From positions 1-20,322 of IMG/VR virus record IMGVR_UViG_3300035670_001479: a DNA stretch of 20,322 bases, one strand, 5' to 3'. Shown piece after piece: positions 7,333-12,392 of this stretch. Position 1 is the stretch's first letter. Each line of letters begins with the position of its first letter. This DNA comes from a virus. Made by a program: the position numbers and the translations under genes. A model generated the notes under the pieces. It did no database searches and was not told the DNA's origin. It worked only from the letters and a program-made list of their open reading frames with translations.

Positions 7333-7438
7333 GCGACAGGCAGCGCCTAGAACACTGCCCCGTGCGGGTTGCCAAGGTTGTGGGCTTCTGCCACGACCTC
7401 CACAGGCTATGTGCCTGCGCGTGCACCCGCGGTGTCGC
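7333..7438 (-). ncRNA. Folding unit 4: multi-branched GC-rich unit
   Basis: This 106-base unit is closed by GCGACA (7333-7338) with TGTCGC (7433-7438). Inside are GGCAGCG/CACTGCC with a seven-base loop (7339-7359, one pair is a wobble only in the leftward RNA), AGGT.GTGG/CCAC.ACCT with a seven-base loop (7375-7399, one pair is a wobble only in the rightward RNA), CAGGC/GCCTG (7403-7417) and CGCG/CGCG (7418-7431). The two wobbles disagree about which strand is the RNA. Confidence 0.55.
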
Positions 7439-7447
7439 AATAGGTTT

Positions 7448-7532
7448 GGAAGTATTTACTTCCTTATACCCCCTTAGACCCGCTGGAAGATACTTTTGTT
7501 CCCCAAACCTGTAAAAATAATTATTACGGTTT
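7448..7532. other. Two perfect hairpins between the array and tRNA-Asn
   Basis: GGAAGT-ATTT-ACTTCC (7448-7463) starts on the base after the last linker. A second hairpin pairs AAACC (7505-7509) and GTAA (7511-7514) with TTAC (7524-7527) and GGTTT (7528-7532), leaving one bulged T. Neither has a terminator-type T run. Confidence 0.5.
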
Positions 7533-7551
7533 GTTAATGTTAATGGGAAGG

Positions 7552-7623
7552 CTGGCAAGGTAGGGGTCGAACCTACGACCGGGTGATTAACAGTCACCTG
7601 CTCTACCACTGAGCTACTTGCCA
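7552..7623 (-). tRNA. tRNA-Asn (anticodon GUU)
   Basis: All arms are present on the minus strand: acceptor TGGCAAG/CTTGCCA, D arm GCTC/GAGC, anticodon stem GGTGA/TCACC with loop CTGTTAA (anticodon GTT), and T stem GTAGG/CCTAC with loop TTCGACC. CCA is not encoded (GCCT follows the acceptor), so it would have to be added by the host enzyme. It lies four bases downstream of tRNA-Thr and would be processed from the same transcript. It probably supports AAC/AAT codons during late protein synthesis. Confidence 0.95.
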
Positions 7624-7627
7624 TTAT

Positions 7628-7703
7628 TGGTGCCGGAAGCAGGACTCGAACCCACCGCCTACTGATTACAAATCAGTTGCTCTACCAGATGAGCTATTCC
7701 GGC
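7628..7703 (-). tRNA. tRNA-Thr (anticodon UGU)
   Basis: A complete cloverleaf is present on the minus strand: acceptor GCCGGAA/TTCCGGC, D arm GCTC/GAGC, anticodon stem ACTGA/TCAGT with loop TTTGTAA (anticodon TGT), and T loop TTCGAGT on a stem with two wobble pairs. Discriminator A is followed by an encoded CCA, unlike its neighbour, so the two tRNAs may have different origins. It reads ACA codons. Confidence 0.96.
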
Positions 7704-7714
7704 AATATGCCTGT

Positions 7715-8122
7715 GGCTTCACAGGAAGCCCTGTGTTCAATTTTAAGGGTACTGGTAGTACCTAACCATACCTTTTGCCTAAAACGCCCTGTAGGGGCTT
7801 ACAGACGGTTCTCCTTGGTTTGTATTAAACCGGCCAGCAAAAGCAGGATACTGGCCGGTTACAGTATAGTCTAGTTGTTTATGTATATTACATAGATATA
7901 TATAATCTATATATCTAATTATATATTAAATATATACATAAGGCAAGCAGGGATGCTTGCCCATGATGTTCGGCTGCATGGAAGCAGCCATCACAGTATG
8001 TATATTATTACTGCTGGCCCCCAAAGGCCAGCCATAGTATACTACTTGAAACTACCAACCTAGACGGTTGGCAGTTCCTTCCCTTCAGGCAGTCGGGTAT
8101 CCATACCCTCCAGTGATTGCCT
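7715..8122. other. Dense run of compact hairpins, no gene
   Basis: No ORF is credible here. Perfect or near-perfect stems follow one another: GGCTTC/GAAGCC (7715-7730), GGTACT/AGTACC (7748-7762), CTGTA/TACAG (7789-7804), AACCGGCCAG/CTGGCCGGTT (7828-7860), GGCAAGCA/TGCTTGCC with a GGGA loop (7942-7961), GGCTGC/GCAGCC (7972-7989), GCTGGCC/GGCCAGC (8013-8032) and AACT.CCAACC/GGTTGG.AGTT (8050-8076). A two-part stem at 8087-8122 pairs AGGCAGTC GGGTA with TACCC and GATTGCCT. This may be one long structured RNA or DNA hairpins. No T run marks any as a terminator. Confidence 0.55.
7863..7941. other. AT-rich palindromic zone (possible DNA unwinding element)
   Basis: An outer inverted repeat TTATGTATAT (7879-7888) / ATATACATAA (7932-7941) surrounds a perfect nine-pair hairpin AGATATATA/TATATATCT (7894-7916). 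From 7879 to 7941 only three bases are not A or T. Such easily melted zones accompany replication origins, and this one lies about 700 bases from four DnaA boxes. It could equally be a nuclease-sensitive hairpin in RNA. Confidence 0.5.
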
Positions 8123-8225
8123 TCAGCTTCACTTCCTTTCGCTCAGGCTTCCTACCTTCGCTAATCACATAATGCTCCCTTTGACCACAATATTCCCCAA
8201 AAGTTCCCCTGTCAGTATCAACAAT

Positions 8226-8257
8226 CCGACGAACGGTCGATATTTCCGATAAACGGT
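8226..8257 (+). repeat. Two iteron-like direct repeats
   Basis: CCGACGAACGGT (8226-8237) and CCGATAAACGGT (8246-8257) match at 10 of 12 bases and start exactly 20 bases apart, about two helical turns. They lie between the hairpin region and the parS-like and DnaA sites. Two-site spacing of this sort suits a dimeric DNA-binding protein, but no initiator gene is in the window. Confidence 0.4.
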
Positions 8258-8364
8258 AGGTAAGGCTGAATACGGGATTTTATTTTAGATATATTTTGGT
8301 TGTGGTATAGAAGAGCAGCCTACCCCCCATACCCCCCTGCCCTAGGGGTGGCCAGCACCTTCAC

Positions 8365-8393
8365 TTGAGAATGATTCTCATTCGCATTATATA
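8365..8393 (+). promoter_or_regulatory. Rightward promoter overlapped by a Fur-box-like palindrome
   Basis: TTGAGA (8365-8370) and TATATA (8388-8393) are 17 bases apart, a sigma-70 arrangement. The palindrome GAGAAT-G-ATTCTC (8367-8379), extended as TGAGAATGATTCTCATT (8366-8382), covers the -35 box and spacer. It agrees with 14 of 19 positions of the Fur consensus. No gene starts for 500 bases downstream, so any transcript would have a long leader or be non-coding. Confidence 0.45.
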
Positions 8394-8523
8394 CCCACAC
8401 TTTCCGCATGGTTCGCATAATAGGGAGTTATGTTAAATGCTGATTACACTTGACCATCACATCAGGTAGTCAAGCAAGGTTGTCGTCCTCGTATACTGTA
8501 GTATACCGATGCACTGGAGTATA

Positions 8524-8539
8524 TGTTCCACGTGAAACA
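8524..8539. promoter_or_regulatory. parS-like site (ParB binding, bacterial chromosome type)
   Basis: TGTTCCACGTGAAACA differs at one position from the widespread chromosomal parS palindrome TGTTTCACGTGAAACA, and the C variant is itself used in natural parS sites of some bacteria. ParB binds such sites and spreads along DNA for segregation. No ParA or ParB gene is visible here, so the host proteins would be the partners. Only one copy is seen in the window. Confidence 0.75.
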
Positions 8540-8636
8540 ATGCCGTGAGGCTTATAACCCAATCATCACCCCCACCAATTCCCGGGTGTTCCTGTCTGGT
8601 ATTAACTTACCCCAATGTAACTTATGTATCAATTAG

Positions 8637-8690
8637 TTATCCACAAGTTATACACAATCATTCCTTGCCTGTGGATAAGTCTGTGGATAA
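8637..8690. promoter_or_regulatory. Cluster of four DnaA boxes (possible replication origin)
   Basis: TTATCCACA (8637-8645) and TTATACACA (8648-8656) point one way; TGTGGATAA (8670-8678) and TGTGGATAA (8682-8690) point the other. All four match TTATNCACA perfectly. Same-direction boxes start 11-12 bases apart, close to a helical turn, and the pairs face each other. The cluster is about 140 bases upstream of the early promoter. It could be an origin or a sink or switch for host DnaA. Confidence 0.8.
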
Positions 8691-8827
8691 GTCAGCGTAT
8701 GCCCTTTTTTGGGGTTGAGCCCATACCTTGGCATGGGTTGCTTGTGCGCGTTCCTGTGCGTCTGGTGTGTTGTGTCTTTTGGTTATAACAATACCTTTCC
8801 TTATGTATTCTTATTCTAATAAAGTGC
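8691..8827. other. Non-coding stretch between DnaA boxes and the early promoter
   Basis: It contains a hairpin CCCAT.CC/GG.ATGGG (about 8719-8736) preceded by a run of six T in the plus strand, followed by a G/T-rich then AT-rich stretch. No gene is supported. Confidence 0.35.
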
Positions 8828-8855
8828 TTGCATCCTGTGACAGGTGCGCTATAGT
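8828..8855 (+). promoter_or_regulatory. Rightward early promoter with a palindrome in its spacer
   Basis: TTGCAT (8828-8833) and TATAGT (8850-8855) are 16 bases apart and lie 33 bases before the first gene of the rightward block. The spacer holds a perfect 11-base palindrome CCTGT-G-ACAGG (8834-8844), placed where a bound repressor would block RNA polymerase. Host sigma-70 polymerase is the likely user. Confidence 0.65.
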
Positions 8856-8888
8856 GACCATATCGAAACAGCAAAAGAGGATTTAAAC

Positions 8889-9128
8889 ATGGACTATATC
8901 AAAGAGTTACAAGAAGAAAGCAAGGGCCAATTCATGCAACCCGAAATAGTGCGCGGAAGGCATTTTTTAATAGAGGAGATTGTACAAAATCTGCCGCTAG
9001 AATACCGGCCGGAAGGATATTATTGCAGGCTTTCCGCCGGTAGCTATCTTGATTGCACAGACTGGAACGGGCCTTTTGAAACCATAGAGGATGCTGCAAG
9101 GCATTTGTTAGAAACCTATTTTAACTAA
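8889..9128 (+). CDS. First rightward gene, hypothetical early protein
   Basis: The 79-residue product starts at the ATG with AGAGG eight bases upstream; the frame is open further upstream but that part overlaps the promoter. It has an acidic helical N terminus (MDYIKELQEESKGQF), then YRPEGYYCRLSAGSYLDCTDWNGPFETIEDA, which resembles short phage proteins that fold as one small alpha/beta unit. No family is recognised with certainty. As the first gene behind the early promoter it is a candidate host-takeover or anti-defence factor. That is inference from position alone. Confidence 0.75.
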   Translation: MDYIKELQEESKGQFMQPEIVRGRHFLIEEIVQNLPLEYRPEGYYCRLSAGSYLDCTDWNGPFETIEDAARHLLETYFN

Positions 9129-9157
9129 ACAACATACGCCCTAGGGGGGCCGGAAAA

Positions 9158-9493
9158 ATGAAAAAGACTATTGACAGCGTTAGTGAGTTCCGGGACGAGT
9201 TCCATCGTATGGGACGAGGGAGCCAGTTCAGTTATGACGGCTTGGCGGTACTCTTTGAGCATATCGAAGATTACGAGCAGGATACTGGCGAGGAATGGGA
9301 GTTAGATGTAATCGCCCTGTGTTGTGAGTTCACCGAATATAGCAGCGCGTTGGAAGCCTGCGAGGGTTATTCCTTTGAGCCTGACGAGGAACAAGATGAG
9401 GAGGAGCAACAGGAATCCGCGTTAGAATGGCTGGAAGGAGAAACAATGGTGTTGCGCGTGCATCCTTCGGGCGTGATTATCCAAAACTTTTAA
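9158..9493 (+). CDS. Small very acidic early protein
   Basis: This 111-residue protein is strongly acidic, with a run of Glu/Asp/Gln between residues 72 and 87 (EPDEEQDEEEQQ). Its N-terminal part, SEFRDEFHRMGRGSQFSYDGLAVLFEHIEDYEQDTGEEWELDVIALCCEFTEY, resembles a small phage protein type that is common but uncharacterised. Acidic early proteins sometimes mimic DNA to block host nucleases, which is possible here but unproven. A purine-rich stretch (GGGGGGCCGGAAAA) precedes the ATG. It is the second gene of the early operon, 29 bases after the first. Confidence 0.75.
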   Translation: MKKTIDSVSEFRDEFHRMGRGSQFSYDGLAVLFEHIEDYEQDTGEEWELDVIALCCEFTEYSSALEACEGYSFEPDEEQDEEEQQESALEWLEGETMVLRVHPSGVIIQNF

Positions 9494-9510
9494 TTTAAGG
9501 GGCAGAGAAA

Positions 9511-9756
9511 ATGAAAAAGCAGGATATTATCGCAACACTTGAAACAAGTAAAACCAAAGCCCGCAGCGGCATGATAAAATCACTTGAATACTGGCAGAAT
9601 AGCCATGATTACGAAGCCCGGAAGGTGCGGGAGTTAATCATAAAATGGCTACAGGCCGGTGCCGATAGGCATTATAATTCAGAGATGGAATACCTTAGCG
9701 CACCTGAAACATACACCAAAGCAACCGCCATATATGGTTGGAGGGTAGGGGAATGA
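9511..9756 (+). CDS. Hypothetical early protein, helical
   Basis: The 81-residue product is mostly amphipathic helix (KKQDIIATLETSKTKARSGMIKSLEYW, then EARKVRELIIKWLQAGADRHYNSEMEYLS). It has no membrane span, cysteine cluster or recognised domain. AAGGGGCAG lies upstream of the ATG, and the stop overlaps the next start (ATGA), so it is translationally coupled to the 73-residue gene. Function is unknown; its location among the early genes is the only hint. Confidence 0.75.
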   Translation: MKKQDIIATLETSKTKARSGMIKSLEYWQNSHDYEARKVRELIIKWLQAGADRHYNSEMEYLSAPETYTKATAIYGWRVGE

Positions 9757-9974
9757 CTATCTATATTTACTTGCAACATAAAGAAACAGGGAAGGTACTT
9801 TATGCAAAGATTGGAAGGGATGGTGTCGTAACTAGCGACAACAAACCTTGGCCCAGCAGCACGAAAAAGGCGGACGCCCTTATTAACGAGCTTTACCGGC
9901 TGGGCTATCACGACTGTTACAAGATACACGGACAATGGCACGAGCCAACCTATCATCTCGGGGAATTGACATGA
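9753..9974 (+). CDS. Hypothetical early protein
   Basis: The 73-residue product starts at an ATG overlapping the preceding stop, with GGGTAGGGGA upstream. It begins with a beta-type segment (MTIYIYLQHKETGKVLYAKIG), followed by a basic loop and a helix (KKADALINELYRLGYHDCYKI). It has a single internal cysteine and no known motif. The stop is four bases inside the next gene's start region. No function is assigned. Confidence 0.7.
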   Translation: MTIYIYLQHKETGKVLYAKIGRDGVVTSDNKPWPSSTKKADALINELYRLGYHDCYKIHGQWHEPTYHLGELT

Positions 9975-10171
9975 GATGCGCTGCCTGTAATGCCCGATTG
10001 GTGGAGTATACAAAACAAGACTTATGCGCTGAATGTGCAGGGATTGTACGGGATACGGTACGGAACAGGTACAATCCTGTTGAGCCTGTAAATGTATGGG
10101 AGCTGGTGGAATGCATCAACATAAACAACGCAACTGGAATAGGCTGCCTTACGAAGAAAGGCGAAGGCTAG
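9971..10171 (+). CDS. Small zinc-finger-like protein ahead of the primase
   Basis: The 66-residue product has two CxxC pairs near its start (CAAC at residues 3-6 and CAEC at 20-23), spaced as in a small treble-clef or zinc-ribbon finger. A less ordered C terminus follows. The start is the ATG with GGGGA upstream. Its last 61 bases overlap the primase gene in another frame, an unusually long overlap, so the two may be coupled. It could be an auxiliary DNA-binding protein of the primase, but that is inferred only from position. Confidence 0.65.
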   Translation: MRCAACNARLVEYTKQDLCAECAGIVRDTVRNRYNPVEPVNVWELVECININNATGIGCLTKKGEG

Positions 10172-11019
10172 CGGAAAGCCTGACCCTGTCCGACGGGGAG
10201 CAGGTAAAGTTAAACCATGACCAATGCCCGGCTGGTACGGATACGAAAAGCAGGCTATATGTAAAGAGGGAAGGCGATGCAATCCTATTTTATTGTCATC
10301 ATTGCAATCAATCTGGCCGGTACAATCTTGCTGGTTGGGCTGGTAACATGGCAGGGTATCTTGATAACATGGTTGCAGGAACAGGCGGGCATCCTGTACG
10401 AGAACGACAAGGCGCTGGCCGAGGCCCACAATGGGGTGATAGGCTACCTACGGATGCAGTACGAAGATTGAATGAGTGGCCTCTCATGGCCTCTCAGTGG
10501 GTGCGACAATACGGTATAACGGAAAAAGAGGTACAGGACAATGGAATCTTCTACAGTGACATTGCAGGCGGTGTGTGTTTTCCTGTCTATCGTGATGGGG
10601 GTTTGCACGGCGTGGTGGTACGAAAGCACTTACGCCCGGTGGGTGGAGTATGGCGGGGTGCGAAATATCTCACTCGCCAGTATGATATGGCCCGCCCTAT
10701 GGTGTACAAAAGGCTATCTGCTCATGATGTGCTTGTTATTACCGAGGATATTCTGAGCGCCATTAAAATGGGTAGGTACGCGGACACCATTGCCCTACTT
10801 ACAGCACATGATAAGGATGAGGTGGTAAGCCTTTGTAAAGGCTATGAAAAGGTAATCATCTATCTGGATAATGACAATGCCCATGTGCGGGACGCACAGG
10901 AACGGTTGAAGGCGCGAATAGGTTTGGTGAACAGGAATGTAGTAGTATATCGGGGGGATAAAGACCCCAAGGAATGCAGTGACGATGAGCTGTTACAAAT
11001 TGTTAATGGACAGTATTGA
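10111..11019 (+). CDS. DNA primase (zinc finger plus TOPRIM domain)
   Basis: The 302-residue protein makes RNA primers for the replication fork. The N-terminal zinc-binding part has H36-x2-C39 and C62-x2-C65 (LNHDQCPAG and FYCHHCNQSG). The catalytic TOPRIM part shows VLVITEDILSAIKMG (207-221, the acidic TED site) and KVIIYLDNDNAH (247-258, the DxD site). Unlike T7 gp4 it has no fused helicase; the helicase is the next large gene. The chosen ATG has GGAG eight bases upstream; an in-frame ATG 15 bases earlier is possible. Its first 61 bases overlap the zinc-finger-like gene, and two short ORFs are open inside it in another frame. Confidence 0.93.
   Translation: MHQHKQRNWNRLPYEERRRLAESLTLSDGEQVKLNHDQCPAGTDTKSRLYVKREGDAILFYCHHCNQSGRYNLAGWAGNMAGYLDNMVAGTGGHPVRERQGAGRGPQWGDRLPTDAVRRLNEWPLMASQWVRQYGITEKEVQDNGIFYSDIAGGVCFPVYRDGGLHGVVVRKHLRPVGGVWRGAKYLTRQYDMARPMVYKRLSAHDVLVITEDILSAIKMGRYADTIALLTAHDKDEVVSLCKGYEKVIIYLDNDNAHVRDAQERLKARIGLVNRNVVVYRGDKDPKECSDDELLQIVNGQY
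10277..10471 (+). CDS. Possible overprinted membrane protein inside the primase gene
   Basis: A different frame within the primase gene encodes a 64-residue protein with a good ribosome site (GAGGGAAGGCG before ATG). It has a hydrophobic span (FIVIIAINLAGTILLVGLV, residues 5-23) and a polar helical tail (QEQAGILYENDKALAEAHNG). T7 has small genes (4.1, 4.2) nested in its primase-helicase gene, so overprinting here has a precedent. It may still be a chance frame. Confidence 0.35.
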   Translation: MQSYFIVIIAINLAGTILLVGLVTWQGILITWLQEQAGILYENDKALAEAHNGVIGYLRMQYED

Positions 11020-11046
11020 TTTTGTATGGTAACATATTTATGCCAG

Positions 11047-11103
11047 CCCCCGTCAGGGGGATGGATTATGTAATACAGTTAGTGGACACTGATTGTATAT
11101 AAT
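11047..11103 (+). promoter_or_regulatory. GC hairpin and a -10-like box before the helicase gene
   Basis: CCCCC-GTCA-GGGGG (11047-11060) forms a tight hairpin without a T run. TATAAT (11098-11103) is a perfect -10 box 14 bases before the helicase start, but no good -35 box is seen at 16-18 bases. It may be a weak promoter or only AT-rich leader sequence. Confidence 0.35.
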
Positions 11104-11116
11104 CTAGGAGATGTTC

Positions 11117-12382
11117 ATGCTTGATATAGCATTGCTACAGTTAATCACGGATAACGAAGGATGGCACAGGTATGCAGACCTTATCCGTCCAGCCACGCAA
11201 GAGGCAGAGTTAATCCTGCGTGATATGCACGAGTATCGTGCCAAGGTAGGTGACTTTAACTGGAGCCAGTTCGGTACATGGTTCCTACAGGTTAAGCACC
11301 CTACACTGAAGGCAGACAAGAGGGACATCTACCAGCAGGTATTTGCACAGCTTGCCAACCCTGCACCAGTAAGCGATGGCTACATTGAAACCATGCTGGA
11401 TAGCATGAATGAACGCTACTATGCCAACGAAATCAGGAAGGCGTGCGAGGCAGTATGCGATGGCAGGCATGGTGCAAGTATCGAGGACATTAACGAGCTA
11501 CTGCAACAGGCAAATGATGACCGTAGATACCTTCATGGGGATGACAAGCATATTGTTATAGCAAGCCTAGACGAGATTGTAGAGGCAATGGACACAGGAC
11601 ATGGTCTTACATGGCGACTACATGAGTTTAACCGTAGCCTAGGCCCACTGCGTAAGGGGGATATGGTACTGCTGTCAGCACGTCCAGAGGCAGGCAAGAC
11701 CACAATGCTTGCAAGTGAAGTCAGCAACTTTGCAGAACAGTGTAAAGGCCATGCAGACTTCAAAGACCGCCCTATTGTCTGGTTCAACAACGAGGAGGAA
11801 GGCAAGAAGGTCAAGATGCGTATCATGCAGGCAGCATTGGGTTGTACCACCAAGCGCATCATGAATGACCCACAAGGGGCAATGCGTAAGTACGAGGAGA
11901 TTGTAGGGGACAAGGACAGGATTATCGTATACGATAACAAGCGTATGCACTACAAGGAGATTGAGAAGTTCCTTGCCAAGCATAACCCATGTGTTATTGT
12001 GTACGACCAGTTGCGCAAGGTAGCAGGTTTCGAGAAGGAGGGCAGTGAGGTACAACGCCTGCAACAGTTGTATGGCAAACACGCACGGGCAATGGCAGCA
12101 GAGTATGGCCCTGTCCTTACAGTACACCAAGCCCGTGGTGATGCTGAAGGCGTACTGTGGGTTAATGGCAACCAGTTAGAGGGCTGCCAGACCGAGGTAC
12201 AGGGAGAGCTGGATGTGCAGATTATGATGGGCAGGAGCTTTGAGGCAGGCTATGAGAATGTGCGTGGATTAAATATTGTTAAGAATAAGCTGTTAGGTGG
12301 AAAAGATACCGAAGAAGCCTTGCGTCATACGAAGTTTGAGGTTATCATTAGACCAGAGATAGCAAGATTTGTAAGTCCATAA
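11117..12382 (+). CDS. Replicative DNA helicase, DnaB/RecA-like
   Basis: This 421-residue hexameric-type helicase unwinds DNA ahead of the polymerase. The C-terminal RecA-like motor shows KGDMVLLSARPEAGKTTM with the Walker A loop at about residues 187-196, then IVWFNNEEEGKKVKMRIMQAAL typical of DnaB motif H1a, Walker B CVIVYDQL near 291-298, LTVHQARG (sensor motif) and a closing RGLNIVKNKLLGG. The N-terminal 150 residues are helical, as in the primase-contacting domain of DnaB. The start at 11117 is preferred over the ATG six bases earlier because AGGAG lies six bases before it rather than touching it. It follows the separate primase gene. Confidence 0.94.
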   Translation: MLDIALLQLITDNEGWHRYADLIRPATQEAELILRDMHEYRAKVGDFNWSQFGTWFLQVKHPTLKADKRDIYQQVFAQLANPAPVSDGYIETMLDSMNERYYANEIRKACEAVCDGRHGASIEDINELLQQANDDRRYLHGDDKHIVIASLDEIVEAMDTGHGLTWRLHEFNRSLGPLRKGDMVLLSARPEAGKTTMLASEVSNFAEQCKGHADFKDRPIVWFNNEEEGKKVKMRIMQAALGCTTKRIMNDPQGAMRKYEEIVGDKDRIIVYDNKRMHYKEIEKFLAKHNPCVIVYDQLRKVAGFEKEGSEVQRLQQLYGKHARAMAAEYGPVLTVHQARGDAEGVLWVNGNQLEGCQTEVQGELDVQIMMGRSFEAGYENVRGLNIVKNKLLGGKDTEEALRHTKFEVIIRPEIARFVSP

Positions 12383-12392
12383 GGAGAAGATT

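Larger units (their letters stand above)
7113..7447. repeat. Conserved AATAGGTT linkers between the folding units
   Basis: Four copies are seen: AATAGGTT at 7113-7120, AATAGGTT at 7219-7226, AATAAGGTTT at 7323-7332 and AATAGGTTT at 7439-7447. Each begins on the base after one closing stem and ends on the base before the next one. Spacing is 104-116 bases. Read leftward, each linker places AACC directly after the stem's 3' strand. Confidence 0.75.

Noticed and set aside
7113-7447. CRISPR-like periodicity of AATAGGTT
   Set aside because: The repeat is only 8-10 bases and the intervening units are self-complementary and about 100 bases long, unlike CRISPR spacers. No cas genes are present.
7316-7624. 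Minus-strand 102-residue ORF
   Set aside because: It runs through tRNA-Asn and structured unit 4; the residues are those expected from reading tRNA and stem sequence.
8692-8874. Minus-strand 60-residue ORF
   Set aside because: It covers the early promoter and spacer, is low-complexity basic sequence, and has no ribosome site.
10913-10926. 14-base copy CGCGAATAGGTTTG shared with the array region at 7215-7228
   Set aside because: It lies inside the primase coding sequence without flanking stems, and one such match is expected by chance in 20 kb.
11071-11089. Resemblance of TAATACAGTTAGTGGACAC to a T7 promoter
   Set aside because: Only the first six bases match well, the initiation part does not, and no repeated copies occur elsewhere in the window.
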